From contig NZ_PRLK01000015.1 of assembly GCF_004151455.1 (NCBI RefSeq), forward strand, positions 1 through 9,228: a stretch of DNA of 9,228 bases, written 5' to 3'. The first letter of the stretch is position 1, and every line of letters begins with the position of its first letter. The notes beneath the pieces were generated by a model. That model saw only the letters and a list, made by a program, of their open reading frames with translations. It ran no database searches and was not told the DNA's origin. A program made the position numbers and the translations under genes. This stretch comes from Candidatus Nanogingivalis gingivitcus (GTDB taxonomy: Bacteria > Patescibacteriota > Saccharimonadia > Saccharimonadales > Saccharimonadaceae). Positions 1 through 5,921 of this stretch are shown here, piece after piece.

Positions 1-2
1 CT

Positions 3-50
3 TATCTCTATGAAGCCTTACTGAAACAAGCAACGCCTCAATTGAAATAA
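3..50 (+). CDS. C-terminal end of an unidentified protein, cut by the window edge
   Basis: Frame 3 is open from the window edge to a TAA at 48-50 and reads YLYEALLKQATPQLK, a plausible helical C-terminus. The other two + frames stop earlier. No start or motif is visible, so no function can be given. It is followed directly by an imperfect hairpin at 56-81. The call rests on a short open frame plus protein-like composition and could be chance. Confidence 0.4.
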   Translation, partial: YLYEALLKQATPQLK

Positions 51-55
51 CAAAA

Positions 56-81
56 GGAGTACCCCTTGCAGTAGGTGCTCC
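56..81. repeat. Inverted repeat, possible terminator
   Basis: GGAGTACC (56-63) and GGTGCTCC (74-81) form an 8-bp stem with one G-U pair when transcribed rightward, around a 10-nt loop. Rightward RNA has no U tract after the stem. Leftward RNA has TTTTGTT after it but a C-A mismatch in the stem. It could end the + strand gene that stops at 50, or act as a second stop behind the tRNA terminator. Confidence 0.35.
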
Positions 82-93
82 CTGAAACAAAAG

Positions 94-128
94 AAAAAAA
101 ACTACTACAAGGTAGTCCTCACAGTAGT
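94..128 (-). terminator. Rho-independent terminator of the tRNA-Gly unit
   Basis: On the minus strand, ACTACT (128-123) can pair with AGTAGT (106-101), directly followed by a run of T residues (100-94). A tighter alternative pairs ACTAC (116-112) with GTAGT (105-101) around a 6-nt loop and ends at the same T run. The structure begins about 15 nt past the tRNA CCA end, where a tRNA terminator is expected. Confidence 0.65.
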
Positions 129-143
129 GTAATTGGAAATTTT

Positions 144-219
144 TGGTGCGGGTTAGGAGACTCTAACTCCTGGCCTCTTCCATGGCAAGGAAGCGCTCTA
201 ACAACTGAGCTAAACCCGC
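144..219 (-). tRNA. tRNA-Gly (anticodon GCC), CCA encoded
   Basis: The minus strand folds into a complete cloverleaf with all stems paired. The acceptor is GCGGGTT/AACCCGC, the D stem GCTC/GAGC, the anticodon stem CTTCC/GGAAG and the T stem AGGAG/CTCCT. The variable loop has 5 nt. The anticodon loop TTGCCAT places GCC at 184-186, so it reads glycine codons GGC and GGU. The discriminator is A (147) and CCA is encoded (146-144). Two nearly invariant bases differ: position 19 in the D loop is U (plus-strand 201) and position 56 in the T loop is A (plus-strand 164), where G19 and C56 are normal. The changes are mutually compensating and keep a Watson-Crick elbow pair possible. The gene starts 36 nt after the DUF167 stop on the same strand. 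I see no convincing separate promoter, so it is probably processed from a shared transcript. Confidence 0.95.
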
Positions 220-255
220 ATAGTTGTTTATATAAATATATTAACAAAGCTTTTT

Positions 256-489
256 TTATATGTCAATATTAAAAATTTTCACCTTAGATTTTAGGCCTTT
301 AGCCAGTATTACTTTAGTTTTAGCCACTTTTAAGTTTTTAGCAATTAGCTCGCAGACTTCTTTATTTGCTTTACCTTCAATAGCTGGTGATTTTAGGAAT
401 ATTTCCCAAATTTCTCCTTTCTCATCAGTAGTTTTTATTATTAATGGCCCTTTTTTAGAATTTGGCTTAATTTTTGCCCGAATATGCAT
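256..489 (-). CDS. DUF167 / YggU (UPF0235) family protein
   Basis: This 77-residue protein has the DUF167 pattern: a basic N-terminal strand (KIKPNSKKGPLIIK), then SPAIEGKANKEVCELIAKNLKV (about residues 34-55) and the closing VILAKGLKSKVKIF. The central P-x-x-EGKAN stretch is the family hallmark. The family is a small cytoplasmic alpha/beta fold of unknown biochemical role, often encoded next to membrane proteins such as YggT. The start ATG at 489 has no Shine-Dalgarno. It lies 6 nt behind a TATAAT box, so the message is predicted to be leaderless. tRNA-Gly follows 36 nt downstream, apparently in the same transcript. It diverges from the membrane protein gene at 529, with only 39 bp between the two starts. 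Confidence 0.88.
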   Translation of the reverse strand: MHIRAKIKPNSKKGPLIIKTTDEKGEIWEIFLKSPAIEGKANKEVCELIAKNLKVAKTKVILAKGLKSKVKIFNIDI

Positions 490-490
490 A

Positions 491-519
491 TCGCAATTAT
501 AATTATTTTATGCTAGAAT
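491..519 (+). promoter_or_regulatory. Extended -10 promoter of the seven-helix membrane protein gene
   Basis: TGCTAGAAT (511-519) is an extended -10 element, with the TG dinucleotide one base before TAGAAT. A weak -35 match TCGCAA lies at 491-496 with 17-nt spacing. The box ends 9 nt before the ATG at 529, leaving a leader of only about 2-3 nt. The 11-mer TATGCTAGAAT (509-519) recurs exactly in the promoter of the coiled-coil gene near 8904-8914. Confidence 0.6.
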
Positions 520-524
520 GACAA
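496..524 (-). promoter_or_regulatory. Sigma70-type promoter of the DUF167-tRNA unit
   Basis: On the minus strand, TTGTCA (524-519) and a perfect TATAAT (501-496) are separated by exactly 17 nt. Only 6 nt (TGCGAT) lie between the -10 box and the ATG at 489, which puts the expected transcription start on or next to the A of the start codon. The promoter overlaps the opposing promoter for 529 on nearly all of its length. Confidence 0.72.
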
Positions 525-528
525 CATT

Positions 529-1314
529 ATGCAGAAATTTTTTAGTAAATATTCGAATAAATTTTATTGTTTTTCACCAACGGTAATGCTTGCAACTTTC
601 TTGTTTGAATCTATTGCTGCGCTATTAGTAATAACTAAATATAGAAAGAGCCCTAAAAGAACTTTAATTATTACCTTACTTTTTGCTTTAGCTGGTTTTC
701 AAATTGCCGAGTTTATGGTTTGTGGTGGTTTTGGCATAAAAGGTGTTGAATGGGCACGATTTGGTTATGTTTCTATTACCCTGCTTCCTCCTTTAGGCTA
801 CCACTTAGCACATTTAATTGCCGGTAAAAAAGTAGGTTTTAGCGTAAAATTTGCTTACGCTACAATGATTGGTTTTATAGCTTATTACTTATTAGTAACT
901 AATGGCGTACAAGCTGATTCATGCCGACCTAACTATTCAGTATTTAATGTTCCACAAATTGCTGGCTGGCTATACGCTTTATATTATTATGGTTGGTTGC
1001 TCGTAGCTATATTCTTCTGTTGGCAAGAAATTAAGAAGCTTAGCGATAAAGAATCAAGAAAAATTGTAAGAATTGTTCTTTCCAAACTTAGATTTTTAGA
1101 GAAGATTGTACCTAATGAATCTATTATAAAAATAAAAGCTTTAAAATGGCTTTTAGTCGGCTACTTAGTATTTGTTGTCCCTACTACTTTTGTCAATATT
1201 ATTAACCCAAATACTATAGAAGGTATTCCATCTATAATGTGTGGATTTGCTGTACTCTTGGCAGTAATTTTACTATTAAAAGTTTCACCATTAGTACTTA
1301 CTAGAAAAAAATAA
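529..1314 (+). CDS. Conserved seven-helix integral membrane protein, function unknown
   Basis: The 261-residue protein has about seven hydrophobic segments, near residues 18-37, 46-65, 77-98, 104-123, 143-164, 206-226 and 234-253. A basic cytoplasm-like loop lies at about 166-205 and the tail ends in RKK. Conserved-looking motifs are CFSPTVMLATFLFE (14-27), AEFMVCGG (60-67) and WARFGYVSITLLPPLGYHLAHL (75-96). Cysteines 14, 65, 132 and 238 could matter for folding or binding. The layout resembles stand-alone 7TM sensor-type domains such as those at the N-terminus of some histidine kinases, but no kinase, cyclase or other output domain is attached. That resemblance is inference only. There is no Shine-Dalgarno, and the start is placed by the TAGAAT box 9 nt upstream. 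perM follows after 51 nt with its own promoter. Confidence 0.82.
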   Translation: MQKFFSKYSNKFYCFSPTVMLATFLFESIAALLVITKYRKSPKRTLIITLLFALAGFQIAEFMVCGGFGIKGVEWARFGYVSITLLPPLGYHLAHLIAGKKVGFSVKFAYATMIGFIAYYLLVTNGVQADSCRPNYSVFNVPQIAGWLYALYYYGWLLVAIFFCWQEIKKLSDKESRKIVRIVLSKLRFLEKIVPNESIIKIKALKWLLVGYLVFVVPTTFVNIINPNTIEGIPSIMCGFAVLLAVILLLKVSPLVLTRKK

Positions 1315-1329
1315 TCTTCCCTCCCTTGT

Positions 1330-1358
1330 TTGGTGGTATCTTCTACTAATGTTATAAT
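1330..1358 (+). promoter_or_regulatory. Extended -10 promoter giving a leaderless transporter mRNA
   Basis: A -35-like TTGGTG (1330-1335), a 17-nt spacer and a perfect TATAAT (1353-1358) are present, with TG one base upstream of the -10 box. The ATG at 1366 follows after 7 nt, so the predicted transcription start coincides with the start codon. The core ATGTTATAATATAG (1349-1362) is identical to the one before the glycosyltransferase gene (minus strand 7369-7356). Confidence 0.75.
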
Positions 1359-1365
1359 ATAGCTT

Positions 1366-2496
1366 ATGAAAGTTCGTATTGAAATTGACACAAAAACATT
1401 AGTTCGTTTTTGGCTTGTAGTAATTGGTTTTATTCTGCTTGGTTTTGCCATTTGGCAAGCTAAGGATGCTATTATACTTCTAGTTATTTCGGCCTTTTTA
1501 GCATTAGCTTTAAATGCCCCAGTATCACGCATTGCTAAAATATTGCCAGGTTCTAATAAAAACCGAGTAGGCGCTACAGCCGTTGCTTATTTGTTAATGA
1601 TTGTAATACTAGCTACCATTACTAGTTTTATTGCGCCAACTGTAATTGATCAAACTAATAAGTTTATATCTAACGCCCCACAAATAGTGGCAGATGTAAC
1701 AGCAGAAAATTCTTCACTTCGTAAATTTGTAGAAACTAATAATTTGAAAGAAGTTGTTAATAAAGCCTCTCAATCCATGAATGATTTTTCTGAAGGATTT
1801 ACTAAAAATATTGGCAACATTTTATTTGGTAGCTTAAGTACTGTAGTGAATTGGATTTTTTCATTATTTATGATTCTAACTATGACTTTCTTAATGTTAG
1901 TAGAAGGTCCATCATGGTTGCATCGTTTTTGGAAGCTATACTCAGATAGAGAAAAACAAAAAAGGCATAAACGTATTGCTAGTAGAATGTATAAAGCTGT
2001 AAGTAGCTTTGTAAACGGCCAATTAACTGTTTGTGCTATATCGGGTACTTTAGGTGCTTTAGTTGTGCTTATTTTAAGCTTTACTATGCATGTTCCTATA
2101 AACTTAGCTATACCTGTTGGTGTTATATTATTAACTCTTGGTTTAATACCGATGTTTGGTGCTACAATTGCTGGTGTAATATCTGCTTTAATAATTGCCT
2201 TTAATGTACCGTTTGCTGGTGCTGTATTTATCGTGTACTTTATTGTTTATCAACAAATAGAAAATAATGTTATCTCACCCCTAATTCAAGCTAAAAATAA
2301 CCAGCTATCGGCCTTAATAGTTGTAGTAGCTATTACTACAGGTATTTATGTTTTAGGCATTTTAGGTGCCCTGCTTTCAATACCTATTGCAGCTTGCACC
2401 AAAATTATGATTGAAGAGTATTTTGCTAGAAAGTGTGAAGAACAAAAAGAGCCTGCTAAAGACGCTATTATAGATTTTTTGAAAAAAATAGGATAA
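1366..2496 (+). CDS. AI-2E family / PerM-type transporter
   Basis: The 376-residue inner-membrane protein matches the PF01594 family in length and layout. Paired helices lie at about 15-30 and 34-50, with another at 67-92. A hydrophilic external stretch at about 95-145 precedes a helix at 152-180, and the C-terminal block of helices covers about 215-345. Family signatures are LGLIPMFGATIAGV (258-271), YQQIENNVISPLI (295-307) and GILGALLSIPIAA (331-343). Members include TqsA (autoinducer-2 export), PerM and sodium/proton antiporters, so the substrate cannot be read from sequence; signalling by AI-2 is not implied. The start ATG lies 7 nt behind TATAAT with no Shine-Dalgarno, a leaderless arrangement. 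The gene ends just before a strong bidirectional terminator facing the convergent cysS. Confidence 0.9.
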   Translation: MKVRIEIDTKTLVRFWLVVIGFILLGFAIWQAKDAIILLVISAFLALALNAPVSRIAKILPGSNKNRVGATAVAYLLMIVILATITSFIAPTVIDQTNKFISNAPQIVADVTAENSSLRKFVETNNLKEVVNKASQSMNDFSEGFTKNIGNILFGSLSTVVNWIFSLFMILTMTFLMLVEGPSWLHRFWKLYSDREKQKRHKRIASRMYKAVSSFVNGQLTVCAISGTLGALVVLILSFTMHVPINLAIPVGVILLTLGLIPMFGATIAGVISALIIAFNVPFAGAVFIVYFIVYQQIENNVISPLIQAKNNQLSALIVVVAITTGIYVLGILGALLSIPIAACTKIMIEEYFARKCEEQKEPAKDAIIDFLKKIG

Positions 2497-2510
2497 AGCA
2501 AGCTATTAAT

Positions 2511-2540
2511 AAAAATACCTACTATGATGTAGGTATTTTT
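2511..2540. terminator. Bidirectional terminator between the transporter gene and cysS
   Basis: AAAAATACCTAC (2511-2522) and GTAGGTATTTTT (2529-2540) form a perfect 12-bp stem with a 6-nt loop. T tracts follow on both strands: ATTTTTATT on the plus side and TTTTTATTAAT on the minus side. It lies between two convergent stop codons, 14 nt after the transporter stop and 4 nt after that of cysS, and should serve both. Confidence 0.92.
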
Positions 2541-2544
2541 ATTT

Positions 2545-3951
2545 TTATTCTCTAAAGCTCCAAATAGTTTTTTCTATAGTATCTTTTAGGGTAATATTTT
2601 CTTGCAATAATATGTCCCTAATTTGGTCAGATTTCTGCCAATCTTTATTATCTCTAGCTTGCCTTCTAATTAATATTAGCTTCTTTGCTTCTTCAGAAAT
2701 ATCTGGTGTAGTAGTTAATAGTTCTAGACCTAATAGTTGATCAATAAATTCTAATATATCTACAAGATTACTATAATTAATTTTAGATATTGGTTTTTTA
2801 TCTATTTCGTTAAAAATCTGATCAATGGTTGATAAGGTTCTAGGGGTATCTAAATTATTATTAATAGCCTCTAAAATTAGCTGTTTACTTGCTAAGCTTG
2901 GGAAATCACCCTCACTTTGCCCTTTAATTTGGTGCCTTATGGCTGCAATATTTCGCCAGTGAAGTAAGCGTTTTTTGGAGGCTATTAAATTAGTAAAGCT
3001 GAAATCTCCGCCAGATTGGTAATGGCTTTGTAGAGTCAACATTTTATATACTAGTGGTGAATAGCCCTTTTCTTCTAAATCTTTAAGAGTATAGCCATTA
3101 CCTAGGCTTTTACTTATTTTTTTACCTTCTACGGTTAAGTGATTACAATGTAGCCAATAATTAGCAAAAGTTTTGCCAGTGTAACATTCGCTTTGTGCTA
3201 TTTCATCAGTATGGTGCACCGGAATATGATCGATACCCCCTGTATGAATATCTATAGAATCGCCAAGAGTATTTAAAGCTATAGCAGAACACTCTAAGTG
3301 CCACCCTGGAAAACCTTTTTTTCCGAGGTAATCCCATTCCATATCTCTTTTCGTATTTTCAGGTGACCATTTCCATAAAGCAAAATCACTAATATTACGC
3401 TTTTCAGGATTAAAGTGTACTCTAGCACCAGCTTTTAGCTCATCTAAATTTAAATGGGCAAAATCGGAATATTTAGGGAATTTAGAAGTATCAAAATAGA
3501 TTCCATCGCTAGTTTCGTAAGTAAAACCTTTAGATGATAAGTTATTAATAATAGCTATTTGCTGATCAATAAAATCGGTAGCTCTTGATAAATTTGTAGG
3601 TTTTATTAAATTTAGGCTTATCATACCTTTTATAAAGCTATCAGTATAGTAGTCTGCTACCTGCCAGGCCGTTTTTCCTTCTCTTCTAGCGCCTTTTTCT
3701 AGTTTATCTTCACCATCATCCTCGTCAGAAACTAAATGTCCTACATCAGTAATATTCATTGTTCTAGTAACTTTATAGTTGTTAGTTTCTAGGGTTCTCA
3801 CTAAAATATCCCAATAAATGTAAGCCGTCCAGTTACCAATTGTTGGCTCGCTATAAACTGTAGGTCCACAGGTGTATAAGGTTACCTCACCATCTTTAAT
3901 AGGTTTAAAATCTTCCAATTCTCTTTTTGGTGTATTATAAAATTTAAGCAT
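2545..3951 (-). CDS. cysS: Cysteinyl-tRNA synthetase
   Basis: This class I synthetase charges tRNA-Cys with cysteine. It has 468 residues, against 461 in E. coli. Visible elements in order are TCGPTVY with zinc ligand C28, the HIGH-equivalent motif at 37-40, GWHLECSAI with C221, HHTDEIAQSE with H246 and E250, the KISKSLGN loop (278-285) and the C-terminal helical tRNA-binding domain ending in KTIW. All four zinc ligands, which select cysteine, are kept. The HIGH-equivalent reads TIGN where CysRS normally has HIGN, so the first histidine is threonine (codon ACA). The TDE in HHTDE also departs from the usual ENE. The ATG overlaps the end of the DHH gene by 8 nt, with AGGA just upstream, so translation is probably coupled. 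It is the last gene of the operon. Confidence 0.96.
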   Translation of the reverse strand: MLKFYNTPKRELEDFKPIKDGEVTLYTCGPTVYSEPTIGNWTAYIYWDILVRTLETNNYKVTRTMNITDVGHLVSDEDDGEDKLEKGARREGKTAWQVADYYTDSFIKGMISLNLIKPTNLSRATDFIDQQIAIINNLSSKGFTYETSDGIYFDTSKFPKYSDFAHLNLDELKAGARVHFNPEKRNISDFALWKWSPENTKRDMEWDYLGKKGFPGWHLECSAIALNTLGDSIDIHTGGIDHIPVHHTDEIAQSECYTGKTFANYWLHCNHLTVEGKKISKSLGNGYTLKDLEEKGYSPLVYKMLTLQSHYQSGGDFSFTNLIASKKRLLHWRNIAAIRHQIKGQSEGDFPSLASKQLILEAINNNLDTPRTLSTIDQIFNEIDKKPISKINYSNLVDILEFIDQLLGLELLTTTPDISEEAKKLILIRRQARDNKDWQKSDQIRDILLQENITLKDTIEKTIWSFRE

Positions 3952-4942
3952 TATTCCTACCTATTTCTAACGCTTTTTCTGTAGCGTCTAATAATTCTTT
4001 TATAATTTGGTCATAATTATCATAAACCCTAAAACCAGATGCATAGGCATGCCCTCCTCCACCAAAATAGCCAGCTATATCGGCGGCAATTGGCAAATTT
4101 GTGCGTACCTTGCCCGTTACTTTGCCGTCAGGATAGGTTTTTATGGCTACGCAAACTTCAACCCCCTCTACTAAACGCATTTCATCAATTACTAATACGC
4201 TTGGATTGTATTTGTCGGAATATTGGCGAATTTCATCCCACGGTATGTGTATTAATGCTAATTTGCCATTCAAAAAATATTCAATCCTTTTAATTAGATC
4301 ACCTTTATATTCTAGTATTTCAGGTGCTTTTTTCATAAATTCTCGCCTAGATTCCTCGATACTAGAAACTTTAGCACCTAAGCTAGTTAATTCGCTAGCA
4401 GTTATAAAAGTTTCTTTAGAAACATTTTGCGTAGTAAAACCAAGAGTGTCGCTTAATATGGCTCCCATTAGGCTACTGCTAGCTAGCTCATTTACTTGCC
4501 AGCCACTTTTTTTGCATAGCTCAAATATAACTTCACTACAGCTACTTCTATTTTCTAGCAGTAAGCTATATTCAAAAGGTAGGTCTGGTGTTGCATCTGT
4601 GTGATGATCTATAACAACAACTTTATTTTTTTCTAAAAGATTTTTATATAAAGGGTTTTCTAGTATTTTTGAAAGCAGGGTTGAGCTGGTAGTATCTACT
4701 ATTATATAAAGGTCGCTCTTCCATAGGTTGTCACTAACTCTATCCCAACCGTTGAAATAACGCAAGTATTTTGGAATGTCTACAGGGCAGAATAGCTCAA
4801 CCTCTTTACCTAAGTTAGTTAAAATTTGTTCTAACGCTATAGCTGAGCCAAGGCTATCGCCATCGGGGTTTTCTGCCTGAATAATAGATATTTTTTTAGC
4901 AGATTCAATAATTTCTTTTAACTCTAAATAATTATTATCCAT
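3944..4942 (-). CDS. nrnA: DHH/DHHA1 phosphoesterase, NrnA-like
   Basis: Members degrade short oligoribonucleotides (nanoRNase) and/or convert 3'-phosphoadenosine 5'-phosphate to AMP with Mn2+. The 332 residues contain motif I AENPDGDSLGS (23-33), motif II VDTTSS with D83, the DHH triad (112-114), LSDTLGFTT with D165, and the C-terminal DHHA1 substrate-binding part with KVRTN (278-282) and GYFGGGGHAYASGF (291-304). Motif I normally begins with His (HxxPDGD), but here that position is Ala23; the two aspartates D27 and D29 remain. The ATG directly follows the recR stop with no gap. AGGAGG inside the recR end lies 9 nt upstream, a good ribosome-binding site that fixes the start. Whether it prefers nanoRNA or pAp cannot be decided here. 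Confidence 0.9.
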   Translation of the reverse strand: MDNNYLELKEIIESAKKISIIQAENPDGDSLGSAIALEQILTNLGKEVELFCPVDIPKYLRYFNGWDRVSDNLWKSDLYIIVDTTSSTLLSKILENPLYKNLLEKNKVVVIDHHTDATPDLPFEYSLLLENRSSCSEVIFELCKKSGWQVNELASSSLMGAILSDTLGFTTQNVSKETFITASELTSLGAKVSSIEESRREFMKKAPEILEYKGDLIKRIEYFLNGKLALIHIPWDEIRQYSDKYNPSVLVIDEMRLVEGVEVCVAIKTYPDGKVTGKVRTNLPIAADIAGYFGGGGHAYASGFRVYDNYDQIIKELLDATEKALEIGRNNA

Positions 4943-5560
4943 TTATATTTTCCTCCTACCGGCTAAAGCATGAGAAAGTGTAATTTGGTCAGCATACTCT
5001 AAATCAACTCCAGCAGGTATGCCTCTTGCCAACCTTGTAATTGTTAGATTCTCTTGGCCGTTATCTTGTAAATATCTTTGCAAATAAAGAGCAGTACTTT
5101 CCCCTTCAACACTAGCATTAGTGGCTATAATTATTTCCTCTACTCCGTCGTTTTTTATTCTTTCTAACAACTCTTTGAAATGTAATTGATCTGGCCCTAT
5201 TCCATCAATTGGCGATATTACGCCTCCTAAAACATGGTATGTACCGTGGTATTGTTTAGTTTTTTCTAGGGCTACAATATCTAAAGGCTCCTCCACTACA
5301 GCTACTGTTTTCTTATCTCTACTTTCATCAGTATATAGGGGCGAAAATTCTTCAAAATCAGAAATTAAAGCAAAAGTTACTGGGCAACTTTTAACATTTT
5401 TATGTAGGTTTAAAAGACTCTCTGCTATTTTTTCAGATATGTGAGAGTCTTTTTTTAATAAATGATAAGCGTAGCGTTCGGCTGTTCTTGAACCTACTCC
5501 AGGTAATTTTGCTAAATTATCAATAGTATCAAGTAACGCTTTTGGTAATACTTGAGACAT
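4943..5560 (-). CDS. recR: Recombination mediator RecR
   Basis: RecR acts with RecO (and RecF) to load RecA on gapped single-stranded DNA. The 205 residues are close to the usual length of about 200. The N-terminal helix-hairpin-helix (LAKLPGVGSRTAERYAYHLL, 17-36) is clear. The Toprim domain follows with VAVVEEPLDIVALE (86-99), LGGVISPIDGIGPDQL (111-126) and IATNASVEGESTALYL (145-160). The ending ARGIPAGVDLEYADQITLSHALAGRRKI is classic. The middle zinc ribbon is degenerate: only C59 of the four expected cysteines remains, the CxxC partner is Thr62, and the second CxxC region (about 70-77) reads EEFSPLYT. ybaB ends 5 nt upstream and the DHH gene starts directly at its stop, so it sits inside a tight operon. 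dnaX, the usual neighbour of ybaB-recR, is not present in the window. Confidence 0.95.
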   Translation of the reverse strand: MSQVLPKALLDTIDNLAKLPGVGSRTAERYAYHLLKKDSHISEKIAESLLNLHKNVKSCPVTFALISDFEEFSPLYTDESRDKKTVAVVEEPLDIVALEKTKQYHGTYHVLGGVISPIDGIGPDQLHFKELLERIKNDGVEEIIIATNASVEGESTALYLQRYLQDNGQENLTITRLARGIPAGVDLEYADQITLSHALAGRRKI

Positions 5561-5565
5561 TAAAT

Positions 5566-5862
5566 TTATAATCCTAAGTTGCCAAGATTTCCCATTAAAG
5601 GTTTCATTTTTTCTTCAGCTATTTTTCTAGCTTCTTCCATTCCGTCACGAATAGCAATTTGTACCCAGTGTTCTAGTTCTTCAATATCGTCAAGATCAAT
5701 AAGCTCAGGGTTCAATTTTACGCTTTTTACTTTTAGCTCACCGGTAAATTGTATTACTACAGCACCATCACCTGCTTCAACTTCTACAATTTCTTTTTTA
5801 AGTTCTTTTTGTGCTTTTTGTAGCTCTCTCACCATTTTCATTTGGTCTTTAATTCCAGCCAT
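5566..5862 (-). CDS. ybaB: YbaB/EbfC family nucleoid-associated protein
   Basis: This small DNA-binding protein forms a tweezer-like dimer and affects nucleoid structure; family members are normally encoded just upstream of recR, as here. The 98 residues show an N-terminal basic amphipathic helix (MKMVRELQKAQKELKKEIVEVEA, about 8-30), a central sheet (GAVVIQFTGELKVKSVKLNPELID), and a C-terminal helix (IAIRDGMEEARKIAEEKM). The tail is rich in Gly, Leu and Asn. An AGGAGG (5871-5866) lies only 3 nt before the ATG. This is tight, but the next in-frame ATG, codon 8, would be about 24 nt away, so the first start is preferred. It heads the ybaB-recR-DHH-cysS operon. Confidence 0.93.
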   Translation of the reverse strand: MAGIKDQMKMVRELQKAQKELKKEIVEVEAGDGAVVIQFTGELKVKSVKLNPELIDLDDIEELEHWVQIAIRDGMEEARKIAEEKMKPLMGNLGNLGL

Positions 5863-5865
5863 TTT

Positions 5866-5906
5866 CCTCCTTAATATAATCTAAAATTCTTATTTTATTT
5901 TAACAA
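5866..5906 (-). promoter_or_regulatory. Candidate promoter and ribosome-binding site of the ybaB operon
   Basis: On the minus strand, TTGTTA (5906-5901), a 17-nt spacer and TAGATT (5883-5878, four of six consensus bases) lead to AAGGAGG just before the ATG. The predicted leader is about 8 nt and consists mostly of the Shine-Dalgarno. The glycosyltransferase gene ends 16 nt upstream without a visible terminator, so read-through into the operon is also possible. Confidence 0.45.
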
Positions 5907-5921
5907 ATATAGCAGTTTTTA

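Noticed and set aside
144..219. tRNA-Gly as an integration site
   Set aside because: No direct repeat of the tRNA 3' end, integrase or foreign block is visible in the window.
75..272. 65-codon + strand ORF
   Set aside because: It runs through the antisense strand of the tRNA-Gly gene and its terminator; the composition is an artefact.
260..502. 80-codon + strand ORF opposite DUF167
   Set aside because: It is the antisense shadow of DUF167, which has the family motif and a promoter.
4039..4604. Two overlapping + strand ORFs inside the DHH gene
   Set aside because: They are antisense to a gene with clear catalytic motifs; no start signals and no known family.
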